A DNA stretch of 64,000 bases, taken from Arthrobacter sp. PsM3 (GTDB lineage: Bacteria; Actinomycetota; Actinomycetes; Actinomycetales; Micrococcaceae). Below the pieces are notes generated by a model. It saw only the letters and a list, made by a program, of their open reading frames with translations, searched no databases and was not told the origin of the DNA. Shown one piece after another: positions 1-12,019 of the stretch; the stretch's first letter is position 1; the number at the start of each line of letters is the position of its first letter. The stretch spans positions 117,964 to 181,963 of the forward strand of contig NZ_JARUXE010000002.1 in NCBI RefSeq assembly GCF_030433895.1. The letters are read 5' to 3'. The position numbers were made by a program, and so were the translations under genes.

Positions 1-351
1 AACTTTGACGAGACCCGCGTGCTGGACATCAACCCGCTCGCGGCCCGGCTCAGCGCCGGGGTCCGCACCGCAGGCTCCGCGAAGGGCGGGCGGCAGGAGT
101 ATTACGGGGTCACCGATCTGCACCGCATCGATTCGGCGAGCGTCGGCTGGGGCGGCGGCGACGCCGGGTCCCTGTCCGCCATCCGGCCCGCCGTCGCGTT
201 TGGTTTCAGCAGCGTTCCCCGGGAGCCCAGCCTGGCGCGGGTAAGGACAACCGTGGTCCGGGCGGCAGCCGGCAGCGGAAGCCAGCCCGGGCCTCCTCAG
301 ACCCCCTCTGCGTCGTCCACGGCGAGCTGGGATTCGAACATCCGGAAGTAG
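1..351 (+). CDS. Unidentified protein, C-terminal fragment
   Basis: An open frame runs from the left edge of the window to a TAG at 349-351, giving about 116 residues of a gene whose start lies outside. I do not recognise the family. The first ~80 residues look protein-like (for example GRQEYYGVTDLHRIDSASVGW), while the rest is Ala/Gly/Ser/Pro-rich. The last 55 bases overlap the 3' end of the ABC transporter gene on the other strand, so the pair is convergent. Such an overlap is unusual, and the true gene could be a different frame or end differently; confidence is low. Confidence 0.35.
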   Translation, partial: NFDETRVLDINPLAARLSAGVRTAGSAKGGRQEYYGVTDLHRIDSASVGWGGGDAGSLSAIRPAVAFGFSSVPREPSLARVRTTVVRAAAGSGSQPGPPQTPSASSTASWDSNIRK

Positions 352-2138
352 CGGCCGCGCAGGGCCACCAGTTCCTTGTGGGTGCCCTGCTCCGCGATCC
401 GGCCGTCCTCGAGCATGTAGACGACGTCCGCCTTCTCGATGGTGGCGAGCCGGTGGCTGATGGCGATGATGGTGCTGCTGCGGTCGGCGAAGAGCCGGGT
501 GAAGATCCGGTGCTCCGCGAGCGCGTCGATGGCCGAGGTCGGCTCGTCCATGACCATGAACGGGGCATTGCGGTAGAAGTTCCGGGCCATCGCGAGCCGC
601 TGCCACTGCCCGCCGGACAGCCCGCTCCCCTTCCGTCCACGCGGATCCTCCATCCAGTTGCTGACGTGGTTGTCCAGGCCGTTGGGCAGTTTGTTGATGA
701 ACTCCAGGGCCTCCGCGTCGGCCGCGGCGCGGCGGATCCGCCCGTCGTCTCGCGGTGCATCGACGTCGCCGAAGAAGATGTTCTCCGCCGCGGTGGCGAA
801 CTCGTACTTCAGGAACTCCTGGCTGAGCACCGCCAGATGGCGGTGCCAGGACTTCACGTCGACGGCGGCGAGGTCGACGCCGTCGAGCAGCACCTGCCCG
901 GAGTCCGGGCGGTAGAGCCCGGCGAGGATCCGGATCAGGGTGGACTTGCCGGCGCCGTTCTCGCCCACGACGGCGACGTGCTGGCCTTCGCGGATGGTCA
1001 GCGAGATTCCCCTGATGACCTCCAGTTCGCTGCCCGTGTAGGTGAAGCGGATGTCGCGCAGTTCCACGGTGGTGGGCGCCTGCAGCAGCGGCGGCGCGTG
1101 GTCGGAGTGCACCGGCAGCGCCATGAAGAGCTCGTAGTCCTTGAGGTTCGCGAGGTCCTCGTCGATGGAGCTCAGGGAAGAGACGAGGCTGTTGGCGGTG
1201 GACAGGGCCCGGCTGACGATCTGCTGGACGTAGAGGAACTGCCCCACCGGCTGGGCCCGGGCGATGATCTGCCCGACCACCCAGATCAGCGACACGACCT
1301 CCGCGCCGTACTGCAGGGCATCGGCGGCGAGCTGTTTGGGGATGTAGCGCTTCTGGAAATCCAGCCGCCGGCGCTCGTCCGCGTCGCGCAGCCGGGAGCG
1401 GAGCCCCATCAGGTACCCGACGATCCCGTAGAGGCGCATCTCGGCGATGTGCTGCGGGCGCAGGAGGTTGGTCTCGATCATCCTGCGCTGCCGGCGGGAG
1501 TCGATCTGGGTGTTCCAGTGCGCGATCTGCTCGCGGGAGAGCTTGAACTGCAGGTAGACGCTGGGCACGATTGCCACGAGCACGATCACGGCAATCCACC
1601 AGCTGACCAGCAGCAGCGCCCCGATCGCGAGGAGCACCGAGACCAGCTGCGTGAAGATCGCGGCGATCCGGTCCAGGACCCGGGCGTAGGAATCGGAGAA
1701 ACGCTTGGCCCGGTCGTACAGGTCCACGGTTTCTTTGTCGTCGTAGCGCCAGAAATCCAGCGCCAGGAAGCGTTCGTACATCAGGTCGCCCACGATCGCG
1801 CCGACCTTGAAGCTCATGAGCTGCTGGATGTAGCGGTCCACGCTGCTGAAGGCGCCCCAGAACAGCCCCAGCGCGGCCGTGATGATGACGTAGACAATCG
1901 CCTGCTGCCCTGCCACGGCGTTGCCCGCATAGGCGGCCGCGAGGGCCGTGGTGGTCAGGGAGGCGTAGTAGGTGGTGACCAGCGGCAGCAGCGCCGAAAT
2001 CAGCGAGCCGGCAACTTTCATCACGACGGCGGCGGGCGAGGCCCGGAAGCTGACGCGCAGCACCTGCGCCACGGCCCGGGCGTAGGGCCTTAGCGCCAGT
2101 TTGCGCTTCGGCTCACGCGCGGGCAGGAGTTCGGACAT
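297..2138 (-). CDS. ABC transporter, fused permease/ATPase (exporter type)
   Basis: A 613-residue half-transporter of the MsbA/HlyB type. Residues ~20-330 form the membrane domain with several hydrophobic helices, such as the one near LLAIGALLLVSWWIAVIVL. Residues ~355-600 are the nucleotide-binding domain: Walker A GENGAGKST at 391-399, signature LSGGQ near 505, Walker B FMVMDEPTSAID near 525-535, and H-loop ISHRLAT. All catalytic motifs are intact, so it should hydrolyse ATP as a homodimer or with a partner. The substrate cannot be inferred. It lies downstream of guaB on the same strand, separated by 100 bases holding a hairpin, so it is probably a separate transcription unit. Exporters of this architecture move lipids, peptides or drugs. 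Confidence 0.9.
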   Translation of the reverse strand: MSELLPAREPKRKLALRPYARAVAQVLRVSFRASPAAVVMKVAGSLISALLPLVTTYYASLTTTALAAAYAGNAVAGQQAIVYVIITAALGLFWGAFSSVDRYIQQLMSFKVGAIVGDLMYERFLALDFWRYDDKETVDLYDRAKRFSDSYARVLDRIAAIFTQLVSVLLAIGALLLVSWWIAVIVLVAIVPSVYLQFKLSREQIAHWNTQIDSRRQRRMIETNLLRPQHIAEMRLYGIVGYLMGLRSRLRDADERRRLDFQKRYIPKQLAADALQYGAEVVSLIWVVGQIIARAQPVGQFLYVQQIVSRALSTANSLVSSLSSIDEDLANLKDYELFMALPVHSDHAPPLLQAPTTVELRDIRFTYTGSELEVIRGISLTIREGQHVAVVGENGAGKSTLIRILAGLYRPDSGQVLLDGVDLAAVDVKSWHRHLAVLSQEFLKYEFATAAENIFFGDVDAPRDDGRIRRAAADAEALEFINKLPNGLDNHVSNWMEDPRGRKGSGLSGGQWQRLAMARNFYRNAPFMVMDEPTSAIDALAEHRIFTRLFADRSSTIIAISHRLATIEKADVVYMLEDGRIAEQGTHKELVALRGRYFRMFESQLAVDDAEGV

Positions 2139-2175
2139 GCCTCCAGCCTAGGACACCCGCCTGCCCATCCAGCTA

Positions 2176-2217
2176 GCAGCACGGGCCGTTATGGGGGTCC
2201 AAAACGGCCCCTGCTGC
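2176..2217 (-). terminator. Hairpin after guaB
   Basis: Arms 2176-2190 and 2203-2217 pair over 15 bases with one mismatch around a 12-base loop. It lies just beyond the guaB stop and before the ABC gene on the same strand. There is no clear U-tract, as is common in high-GC actinobacteria. It could also be an extragenic palindrome. Confidence 0.5.
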
Positions 2218-2238
2218 GGGTGAGCCGGGCGGCGCGGT

Positions 2239-3780
<1,542 letters not shown>

Positions 3781-3930
3781 TCACGGGTAGGGGTTGCAGC
3801 AGATGACCAGCCCGTCATTACGGGCATGGCCTGTGCAGAAGTGTTGAATAAATACTAGAACCTTGGCGGCGATCCCCATATTCCGGGGCAGTAATGTGAG
3901 CAACGGCACCGGCCGGGTGACGCCGCCGGG

Positions 3931-6009
3931 TCAGGTCCAGCCGGTGGCCGCCAGCAGGCGCTGCTCGAACATGGGGATCATGCTTTGGACGTACGTCTTG
4001 GTCAGATGGTTGTCGTCTTTGTAGACGTACACGTTCCCGACGACGGCCGGGCAGATCGCGTCGGCGCAGATGAAGTCGCTCAGGTCCATCAGGTGCAGCC
4101 CCGGCACCCTCCCCCGGTAGGCGTCCAGAGGTGAGGAGTCGGCCAGGGATTCCTGCAGCGGCACCCTGCACTTCGGGGCCTCGGGCCCGTTCTTCTGGAC
4201 GCATTCGGGCATGCTCATGTTGAAGCGCGGGTTGTCGCGGATGCCGACCACTTCCATGCCGGCGCCGGTGAAGGCCTGGATGCCTTCAAGGTAGTCCGGC
4301 ACCTCGGTTTCGAAAGGTGCATCCTTGTGGGTCAGTGAGGCGACGGTGAAGACGGCGTCGGGCCTGCGGTCCAGGACGTACTTGGCGCTGGCCTGGTTGA
4401 AGGCGTTGCATTCGGCGTCCCGTTCCGGGGATTCTCCGCCGAAGCGGCAGTTGCCCTTGAGGAGGGCGACGACCTCCCAGCCGTGGCTTCGGGCGACCGG
4501 GCCGAGCGCCGCCATGTACTGCTGGGCGTGGGAGTCGCCGAGCACAACGATGCGTTTGGTGACGGTGTCCGGGCGGCTGTTCTGCAGGCATCCGGCCAGC
4601 AGCGGGTCGCCGGGGACGTTGTCTTCCGTGCAGAGCCCGTCGATGTCAGCCCACTCGTTCTTCATCGCGGCCGGAGCCGGGATGATCTTGGCATCCGGCG
4701 TGGGCTTGCCCGCATTCTCGGGCGACAGGGCGGCGGCTCCGGGGGTCAATTCCTTCGGCTGCGCCGCGGCAGCCGCCTCGTCTGCCAGGATCCGGCTCTG
4801 CCACACGGACACCGGCCCGGCCAGCAGCGCGCCGCATGCTGCGATCACGACGGCGGTGCGCCAGACCCGGCGCTGCGGCCAGTGCCACTCGCGCAGCGGT
4901 TTCTCCACGAACAGGGTGGTCAGCACGGCCAGCACGATTGAGGCGGCCACGATCGCCAGGCCCTGGACCAGGTTCGGCGCGGGGATGCCCATCCCGGCGA
5001 GGCCCAGCACCAGCAGCGGCCAGTGCCAGAGGTACAGGGCGTAGGAGTTGTCCCCGAGGGCCACCAGCGGCTTCCAGGTCAGAAGGCGGTCAACCCCGAA
5101 GCGGCTGCCGCTCTGTCCGGCCACGATGATGGCGGCTGCCGCCAGCGTCGGCCACAGCGCGATGAAGCCGGGGAAGGAGCGGTCCACGGTGAGCAGGAGG
5201 CCGCAGGAGAGCACTGCGGCGAGGCCGGTCCAGCCGAGGACAACCCGCAGCGTTTTGCCGGGCTTGAGGTGCGGCAGCGCCAGGGCCAGCAGCGAGCCGA
5301 GTGCGAATTCCCAGAGCCGGGTGCGGGTGTCGAAGTAGGCGAAGGACTGGTTGGTGGCCGTCTGCCCGATGGAAAACACCAGGGACGCCACGAAGATCGC
5401 GCCGAAGGCCGCGGCCAGCAGGGCGGCATAGCTGACCCGGGCACCCAAGCCGGTCCTGCGCAGGAACCGCCACAGCAGGGCAGCGGCGGCAAAGACCAGC
5501 GGCCACAGCAGGAAGACCTGGCCCTGGATGGACAGTGACCAGAAGTGCTGCAGCGGGCTGGCCCCGGAGTGGTCCTGCGCGTAGTAGTCGACGGCGGTGT
5601 CCGCCAGGAGCCAGTTCTGCCGGTACCACAGGGACGCCCAGGCCTGCTCCAGCACGTCCGGCCAGCGGTTTTCGGGCAGGATCACCCGGGTGCCGGCCAG
5701 GACACCGAGGATCACCACGACGACGGCGGGAAGCAGCCGCTTGAGCAGGTGGAGCCAGTGGCCCAGGAGCCGCAGGGGTTTGCCGCCCTCGACCTTGCGG
5801 GCGAAGCTGAGGGTCATCAGGAACGCCGAGATCAGCAGGAAGATGTCAACCCCGCCGGACACACGCCCGAGCCACACGTGGTAAGTGACCACCATCAGGA
5901 CCGCGAGCGCCCGGAGGCCCTGGACTTCGGGACGGTAGCCCGGTTCTGGGCGCGATTGAGCATCCGCCGCCGCAGTCTGCGGGGTGGCCATGGTTCGCTC
6001 GTTCGACAC
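3931..6009 (-). CDS. Acyltransferase-3 membrane protein fused to SGNH hydrolase domain
   Basis: A 692-residue, two-part envelope enzyme. Residues ~25-420 are the multi-helix acyltransferase-3 domain (start GYRPEVQGLRALAVLMVV, with the family's RAL motif). After a linker, residues ~440-690 form an SGNH esterase-like domain: the GDSH block with Ser493, and D666-N-H668 as Asp/His. This is the OafA/OatA-like arrangement in which the membrane part passes an acyl group across the bilayer and the extracytoplasmic SGNH part transfers it to a glycan. The acceptor (peptidoglycan, polysaccharide or secreted product) is unknown. It begins with GTG, 7 bases after GGAGGG, and is divergent from the DUF389 gene. 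Confidence 0.88.
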   Translation of the reverse strand: MSNERTMATPQTAAADAQSRPEPGYRPEVQGLRALAVLMVVTYHVWLGRVSGGVDIFLLISAFLMTLSFARKVEGGKPLRLLGHWLHLLKRLLPAVVVVILGVLAGTRVILPENRWPDVLEQAWASLWYRQNWLLADTAVDYYAQDHSGASPLQHFWSLSIQGQVFLLWPLVFAAAALLWRFLRRTGLGARVSYAALLAAAFGAIFVASLVFSIGQTATNQSFAYFDTRTRLWEFALGSLLALALPHLKPGKTLRVVLGWTGLAAVLSCGLLLTVDRSFPGFIALWPTLAAAAIIVAGQSGSRFGVDRLLTWKPLVALGDNSYALYLWHWPLLVLGLAGMGIPAPNLVQGLAIVAASIVLAVLTTLFVEKPLREWHWPQRRVWRTAVVIAACGALLAGPVSVWQSRILADEAAAAAQPKELTPGAAALSPENAGKPTPDAKIIPAPAAMKNEWADIDGLCTEDNVPGDPLLAGCLQNSRPDTVTKRIVVLGDSHAQQYMAALGPVARSHGWEVVALLKGNCRFGGESPERDAECNAFNQASAKYVLDRRPDAVFTVASLTHKDAPFETEVPDYLEGIQAFTGAGMEVVGIRDNPRFNMSMPECVQKNGPEAPKCRVPLQESLADSSPLDAYRGRVPGLHLMDLSDFICADAICPAVVGNVYVYKDDNHLTKTYVQSMIPMFEQRLLAATGWT

Positions 6010-6155
6010 TCGTGACCCTCCAGGCCGGTTTCCAAAGCCTCAATGTTACCGAGCCGTATTTTTTCTGGCCAATCGCAGAGGCGCGGGAGCCGTCCCGCCG
6101 GCGGCTATCTGCGGCCCCGGAGGCTACCCTGTAACGAGCCAGAGGAGGCCGCATC

Positions 6156-7127
6156 GTGATCGCACAGCTGCGCATTTGTGTCCCGGAAAAGTTGTCCGAC
6201 GCCGTCATGGACTGCTGCACCGGCGAGCTTGGCGTCGCGGAAGTTTCGCGGCAGCGCGGCGCGTCCGTCCTTCCGCCCGGGGACATCATCGATGTCCTGC
6301 TGGCACGGGAATCGGTGGAGCGGCTCGTGGAGAAGCTCCAGGCCCTGAAGGTCCAGGAACAGGGCTCGGTCTCGGTCAGCATGCCGGAGTTGGTGCTCTC
6401 CGACCGGGCCGACAAGGCCACCGCCGACGCCCCCGGCGAGGGCGCGGATGCCGTGATCTGGGACGAGGTGTCCCGGCAGACGGGCGAGGACTCCCGCCTC
6501 ACCTGGAGCTATCTGGCGTTCCTGATTCTGGCGACCCAGCTGGCGGCCATCGGGATTGTCACGGATTCCACCATCGCCATTGTCGGGGCCATGGCGGTGG
6601 GGCCGGAATTCGGCCCGCTGGCGGCCCTGGCCGTGGCCCTGGTGCGGCGGCAGTGGCCGCTGGGGCGCAGTGCTGCCCTGGCGCTCGGCATCGGCTTCCC
6701 CGTGGCCATGCTGGCGGCAGCGCTCACAGCGTGGCTGTCCGTGCCGCTTGGCCTCTTTCCCCCGGATGTGCTCGAGCGCGGCTCCGCCGTCGAGTTCATC
6801 TATCACCCGGGGCCTTATTCGCTGATCGTTGCCGTGCTGGCCGGGACTGCCGGGATGCTGTCCGTGATCAGCCGGCGCTCCGCGGCCCTGGTCGGGGTCT
6901 TCATCTCCGTGACGACGGTGCCGGCCGCGGGCTTCGTCGCTGTGGCGCTGGTCCTGGGCGAATACCAGAAGGCGGCCGGCTCGGCCCTTCAGCTGGGGCT
7001 GAACCTCGTGGGAATCGTGGTGGCCGGAGTTGCTGTGCTGATTTTCTACCGGCTCGTCACCAAGCGCCTTCCGCAGGGCGAAGACCTGCGGCTGCGGCGC
7101 AAGGCCCTGGGCTCCCCCGAGAGCTGA
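6156..7127 (+). CDS. DUF389 family membrane protein
   Basis: A 323-residue protein of the DUF389 family (TIGR00341-like). The first ~100 residues form a soluble domain with alternating strands. From ~125 there are about six hydrophobic helices, starting with the recognisable SRLTWSYLAFLILATQLAA and IVGAMAVGPEFGPLAALA. The C-terminus is short and basic. The biochemical function of the family is not established, so none is proposed. The start is GTG at 6156, well placed behind AGAGGAGG at 6141-6148. It converges on groEL with a shared hairpin between the two genes. Confidence 0.85.
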   Translation: MIAQLRICVPEKLSDAVMDCCTGELGVAEVSRQRGASVLPPGDIIDVLLARESVERLVEKLQALKVQEQGSVSVSMPELVLSDRADKATADAPGEGADAVIWDEVSRQTGEDSRLTWSYLAFLILATQLAAIGIVTDSTIAIVGAMAVGPEFGPLAALAVALVRRQWPLGRSAALALGIGFPVAMLAAALTAWLSVPLGLFPPDVLERGSAVEFIYHPGPYSLIVAVLAGTAGMLSVISRRSAALVGVFISVTTVPAAGFVAVALVLGEYQKAAGSALQLGLNLVGIVVAGVAVLIFYRLVTKRLPQGEDLRLRRKALGSPES

Positions 7128-7153
7128 TCCGCGCCGGCGGGGCCACACACAAA

Positions 7154-7189
7154 GAAAGACCGGACCAGCTGGTGCTGGTCCGGTCTTTC
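7154..7189. terminator. Bidirectional terminator between DUF389 gene and groEL
   Basis: A perfect 15-bp stem (7154-7168 with 7175-7189) around a 6-base loop sits between two convergent genes. Read on the minus strand the stem is followed by a T-rich stretch, so it best serves groEL; it can also stop transcription from the plus-strand gene. Confidence 0.85.
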
Positions 7190-7211
7190 GTCAAGCTGGT
7201 CCGGGTGGACC

Positions 7212-8834
<1,623 letters not shown>

Positions 8835-8898
8835 TCAAGACAGAACCCCGCGCAACTGACCCGTCTGAGAGGGGTCGGCGGCGCGGGGTCCAAGAGAG

Positions 8899-9195
8899 TT
8901 ACTTTACGACGATCGCCAGGACGTCGCGGGCGGACAGCACGAGGTACTCGGTGCCGCCGGTCTTGACTTCAGTTCCGCCGTACTTGGAGTAGATCACAAC
9001 GTCGCCGATGGCGACGTCGATCGGAACGCGGTTGCCGTTGTCGTCAAAGCGGCCGGGGCCTACTGCAACAACTTCGCCTTCCTGCGGCTTTTCCTGCGCG
9101 GAGTCCGGGATAACCAGGCCGGAAGCCGTGGTCTGCTCGGCTTCGAGCGGGCGGACAACAATGCGATCCTCAAGAGGCTTAATAGAGACCGACAA
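8899..9195 (-). CDS. groS: Co-chaperonin GroES
   Basis: The 98-residue lid of the GroEL chamber. The mobile-loop region is [20 protein letters not shown] and the conserved C-terminal half includes [14 protein letters not shown]. The start is TTG at 9195, the only plausible initiator, with AAAGGAGAGG just upstream on the minus strand. It is the first gene of the groES-groEL operon, about 110 bases downstream of the nearer of two CIRCE operators, which points to HrcA heat-shock control. Confidence 0.97.
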   Translation of the reverse strand: MSVSIKPLEDRIVVRPLEAEQTTASGLVIPDSAQEKPQEGEVVAVGPGRFDDNGNRVPIDVAIGDVVIYSKYGGTEVKTGGTEYLVLSARDVLAIVVK

Positions 9196-9304
9196 TGACC
9201 TCTCCTTTTCGTCAGCAAATTCGTGGACATTAAAGCTGTGGGGCCAAGGCGTACAGACCGTCGTCGCGGTGCCGGCAGCAGCCTGGCTGATAAAGCTTCA
9301 GGTG

Positions 9305-9331
9305 TTAGCACCCTCCTAGGGAGAGTGCTAA
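9305..9331. promoter_or_regulatory. CIRCE operator, groES-proximal copy
   Basis: TTAGCACCC, 9-base spacer, GAGTGCTAA. This is the HrcA-binding CIRCE inverted repeat with one deviation from the consensus left arm (TTAGCACTC). It lies just downstream of the -10 box proposed for groES, where bound repressor would block initiation. Confidence 0.93.
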
Positions 9332-9336
9332 GCACG

Positions 9337-9366
9337 ACTCTATGTAAGGAGTTAGCACTCGGTCAA
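9337..9366 (-). promoter_or_regulatory. Putative groES promoter
   Basis: On the minus strand, TTGACC (9361-9366) is followed after 18 bases by TAGAGT (9337-9342), resembling housekeeping -35 and -10 boxes. The -35 lies in the spacer of the upstream CIRCE, and the -10 is bracketed by the two operators, which supports the assignment. It is inferred from sequence only. Confidence 0.6.
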
Positions 9367-9378
9367 GGCGAGTGCCAG
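9352..9378. promoter_or_regulatory. CIRCE operator, upstream copy
   Basis: TTAGCACTC, 9-base spacer, GAGTGCCAG. The left arm is a perfect CIRCE half; the right arm has two deviations from GAGTGCTAA. Tandem CIRCE elements imply cooperative or graded HrcA repression of groES-groEL. Confidence 0.85.
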
Positions 9379-9414
9379 AATTATGTCCCCGGCGAACGCT
9401 GCGCCGCTGCCGGA

Positions 9415-9846
9415 TCAGCGTCCGCCGAGGTCCTCGAAGTCGACGTCTTCGCCGGTGTCCCCGTCATCGGCGCCGGCATCGTTCCGGTGCCGGTAGATCA
9501 CCAGGGCTCCCGCCACGGCCACGACAGCCCCCATGACCAGGAAGGCGATGCCGCCGGCTCGGACCCCGGCGTAGTTCTCCCGGATGGCCTTCGCCTCCTC
9601 GGTGGCGTCCGTGACGGACTTGCCGCCGACGGAGTAGACGGTGGCGTTGAAGGAGTCCAGCAGGAAGATGATCACCAGCAGGGCCGCGCAGACGACGACG
9701 ATGATGCCGCCGGCGACGAGCGCGGGCCGGGCGTAACGGGCGAGCCCCTGGCGGGCGGGGCGGCCGCCGTCGGCGTCCTGCTGTGCGGCGCCGTCGTCCG
9801 GGTAGGTTTCATCCATGCCGCTGTTTGCCGTACCGCTGTCATCCAT
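9415..9846 (-). CDS. Small membrane protein of unknown function
   Basis: A 143-residue protein with no recognised domain. An acidic N-terminal ~40 residues is followed by two hydrophobic helices (around PALVAGGIIVVVCAALLVII and AGGIAFLVMGAVVAVAGAL) with a ~30-residue loop between, then an acidic tail EDVDFEDLGGR. The predicted topology is a two-pass membrane protein with both charged ends on one side. In-frame ATGs at 9846 and 9816 are both possible starts. It lies between the groES operators and a divergent methyltransferase gene. Codon use is normal for the window, so it is probably real. Confidence 0.65.
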   Translation of the reverse strand: MDDSGTANSGMDETYPDDGAAQQDADGGRPARQGLARYARPALVAGGIIVVVCAALLVIIFLLDSFNATVYSVGGKSVTDATEEAKAIRENYAGVRAGGIAFLVMGAVVAVAGALVIYRHRNDAGADDGDTGEDVDFEDLGGR

Positions 9847-9902
9847 GCCGTCAACCCTATCGGGCGCAAGCTCCGGCGGCGCCCTGAACTAGGCTTGATT
9901 CC

Positions 9903-11120
9903 ATGGCTGACGCACCGCAGGACCAGATCGCCCCGCTCCTCAACCCCGAAGGCTGGGAGCTGCTGGCGTCACTTGGCCCGTACCGGGAGGATGAGGCGTT
10001 CCGCCTCAACGCCTCCCTCCGGAAGGCCGGCCACTCCCCCGAGCTCGTTTCGGCCGTGCTCACCCAGTCGCGGCTGCGGACCAAGGCCGAGGCCAAGTTC
10101 GGCGAGTTCGCCCGGCAGATGATCTTCACCCAGGCGGGCCTGGAGCAGGCCACCCGGCTGACCGTGGCGGCACGGCACGCGCAGCGCTTCGCGGAAGCCG
10201 GCGTGCAGCACGTGGCGGACCTTGGCTGCGGCCTCGGCGCCGACGCGATGGCGCTCGCCTCGCTGGATCTCCAGGTCACGGCCGTGGAAATGGACGAGAC
10301 GACGGCCGCCTGCGCAACAATGAATTTGATCCCGTTCCGGAACGCCACGGTGGTCCACTCCGACGCGACCACAGTGGCCCTGGAGGGGATCGACGGCGTC
10401 TGGCTGGACCCGGCCCGCCGGACCACCTCGACCTCGGGGACGAAGCGGCTCTGGGATGCGGAAGATTTCTCCCCGCCGCTGTCCTTCGCCGAATCCCTGG
10501 CCGGCGCCGGCCTGGCCGTGGGTGTGAAGATGGGCCCGGGCATGCCGCACGATTCGGTTCCCAAGGACTGCGAAGCCCAGTGGGTTTCGGTGGGCGGGGA
10601 CGTCACGGAGGTGGGGTTGTGGTTCAATGCGGTCCGGCGTCCGGGGATCCGGCGGGCGGCGCTGCTGCTTGGCCCCGCGGGTGCGGCGGAGCTCACCAGC
10701 GCTGAGGACTTCGACGGCGGACCGGTCGCCCCGGTGGGGCCCGTCGAGGGGTACCTCTACGAGCCCGACGGCGCCATCATCCGGGCGGGCCTGGTGGCCG
10801 ACGTCGCCCTCCAGCTCGGCGGGCACCTCGTGGACGAGCACATCGCCTACATCTGCGCCCCGGAACTGCGCGACACCCCGTTTGCCCGGGCCTACAAGGT
10901 CCTGGACGTGATGCCCTACAACGTCAAGGCGCTCAAGGCGTGGGTCAAGGACCAGGGCATCGGGGTGCTGGACATCAAGAAGCGCGGCACATCGGTGACT
11001 CCGGAGGAACTGCGCAAACAGCTTCTCCCCGGACGGAAGCCGAAAGCCAAGAAAACGGCCACCCTGGTCCTCACCAGGATCGGCGAGGAGCGGGTGGCCA
11101 TTTCGGTGGAGCCGGTCTAG
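9903..11120 (+). CDS. Class I SAM-dependent methyltransferase with THUMP-like C-terminal domain
   Basis: A 405-residue protein. The SAM-binding motif I DLGCGLGADAMAL is at about 106-118, followed by an acidic motif-II residue in VTAVEMDE. The motif IV region GVWLDPARR resembles RNA or DNA methyltransferases. The C-terminal third matches the THUMP-like domain seen in actinobacterial homologues (KRGTSVTPEELRKQL). The substrate is not known; an RNA base is a reasonable inference from the domain pairing. It is a single gene, divergent from the small membrane protein and convergent with the shikimate dehydrogenase-like gene. Confidence 0.8.
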   Translation: MADAPQDQIAPLLNPEGWELLASLGPYREDEAFRLNASLRKAGHSPELVSAVLTQSRLRTKAEAKFGEFARQMIFTQAGLEQATRLTVAARHAQRFAEAGVQHVADLGCGLGADAMALASLDLQVTAVEMDETTAACATMNLIPFRNATVVHSDATTVALEGIDGVWLDPARRTTSTSGTKRLWDAEDFSPPLSFAESLAGAGLAVGVKMGPGMPHDSVPKDCEAQWVSVGGDVTEVGLWFNAVRRPGIRRAALLLGPAGAAELTSAEDFDGGPVAPVGPVEGYLYEPDGAIIRAGLVADVALQLGGHLVDEHIAYICAPELRDTPFARAYKVLDVMPYNVKALKAWVKDQGIGVLDIKKRGTSVTPEELRKQLLPGRKPKAKKTATLVLTRIGEERVAISVEPV

Positions 11121-11185
11121 GGCCGGGCCGCTGGTCGGCGGCATTCCGGGCTGGCGGATTGCCGGGATGCCGCGAGGCCCGGATG

Positions 11186-12019
11186 CTACTGGGCCCGCAT
11201 GAAGTCCTCGGCGGCCCGGACCTGCTCGTCGGTGGGCCGGATGCCGGTGTACAGCACAAACTGCTCCAGCGCCTGGATGGTCGCCACCTCGGCTCCGGTG
11301 ATCACGATCTTCCCGGCCGCCCGGCCGGCCTTGATCAGCGGGGTCTCGGCCGGCAGCGCGACGACGTCGAACACCACCTTCGCGGCGTCCACCGTTTCCT
11401 GCGGGAAGGACAGGGAGTCCGCGTCGGGGCCGCCCGCCATACTCCCTGCCATGCCAATAGGTGTGACGTTGATGATCATGTCGGCCGTCAAGGACGGATC
11501 GACGTCGGCGCGCCAGGCGAAACCATAGAGCCCGGCGAGCGCCCGCCCGGCCTCCTCATTGCGGGCGATCATGGTGACGTCCCGGAACCCGGCGTCGCGC
11601 AGCGCCGCGGCCGTCGCCTTCGCCATCCCGCCGGCGCCCCTGAGCAGCACCGAGTACGCGGCAGGCACGGCGTTGCGCTGCAGCAGCTGCTCGATCGCGG
11701 TGTAGTCGGTGTTGTAGGCGGTGAGCGTGCCGCCGTCGTTGACGATCGTGTTGACCGAGTCGATAGCTTTCGCGGACGGGTCCATCACATCCACGAGCGC
11801 GATGACGTCCTCCTTGTACGGCATCGACACGGCGCAGCCGCGGATTCCGAGGCCGCGCACGCCGGCGATCGCCTGCGCGAGGTCGGTCGGGGCGAAGGCC
11901 TTGTAGATCCAGTTCAGGCCGAGCTGTTCGTACAGGTGGTTGTGGAAGCGCGTCCCGTTGTTGCTCGGGCGGGCCGAGAGCGAGATGCAGAGGGTCATGT
12001 CTTTATTCAGGATGGGCAC
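11186..12019 (-). CDS. Shikimate 5-dehydrogenase-like oxidoreductase
   Basis: About 277 residues with the AroE fold. The N-terminal substrate domain has VSMPYKE where canonical AroE has N-x-T-x-P-x-K, then NTDYTAIEQLL, the position of the catalytic-site Asp. The Rossmann segment is LLRGAGGMAKATAAAL. This altered motif is typical of AroE paralogues whose substrate may not be shikimate, so the enzyme could act on quinate or another hydroxylated acid. I chose the GTG at 12019 because related proteins begin with a short segment before the CISLSARP block; ATG at 11998 is the alternative. It stands alone between two plus-strand genes. Confidence 0.75.
   Translation of the reverse strand: MPILNKDMTLCISLSARPSNNGTRFHNHLYEQLGLNWIYKAFAPTDLAQAIAGVRGLGIRGCAVSMPYKEDVIALVDVMDPSAKAIDSVNTIVNDGGTLTAYNTDYTAIEQLLQRNAVPAAYSVLLRGAGGMAKATAAALRDAGFRDVTMIARNEEAGRALAGLYGFAWRADVDPSLTADMIINVTPIGMAGSMAGGPDADSLSFPQETVDAAKVVFDVVALPAETPLIKAGRAAGKIVITGAEVATIQALEQFVLYTGIRPTDEQVRAAEDFMRAQ

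Noticed and set aside
378..2093. Long plus-strand frame opposite the ABC transporter
   Set aside because: It mirrors the coding strand's codon bias, has no recognisable domain, and the minus-strand frame has all ABC motifs.
3818..4204. Minus-strand frame overlapping the end of the acyltransferase gene
   Set aside because: It is Arg/Pro-rich out-of-frame reading of the SGNH domain; the real gene ends at 3931.
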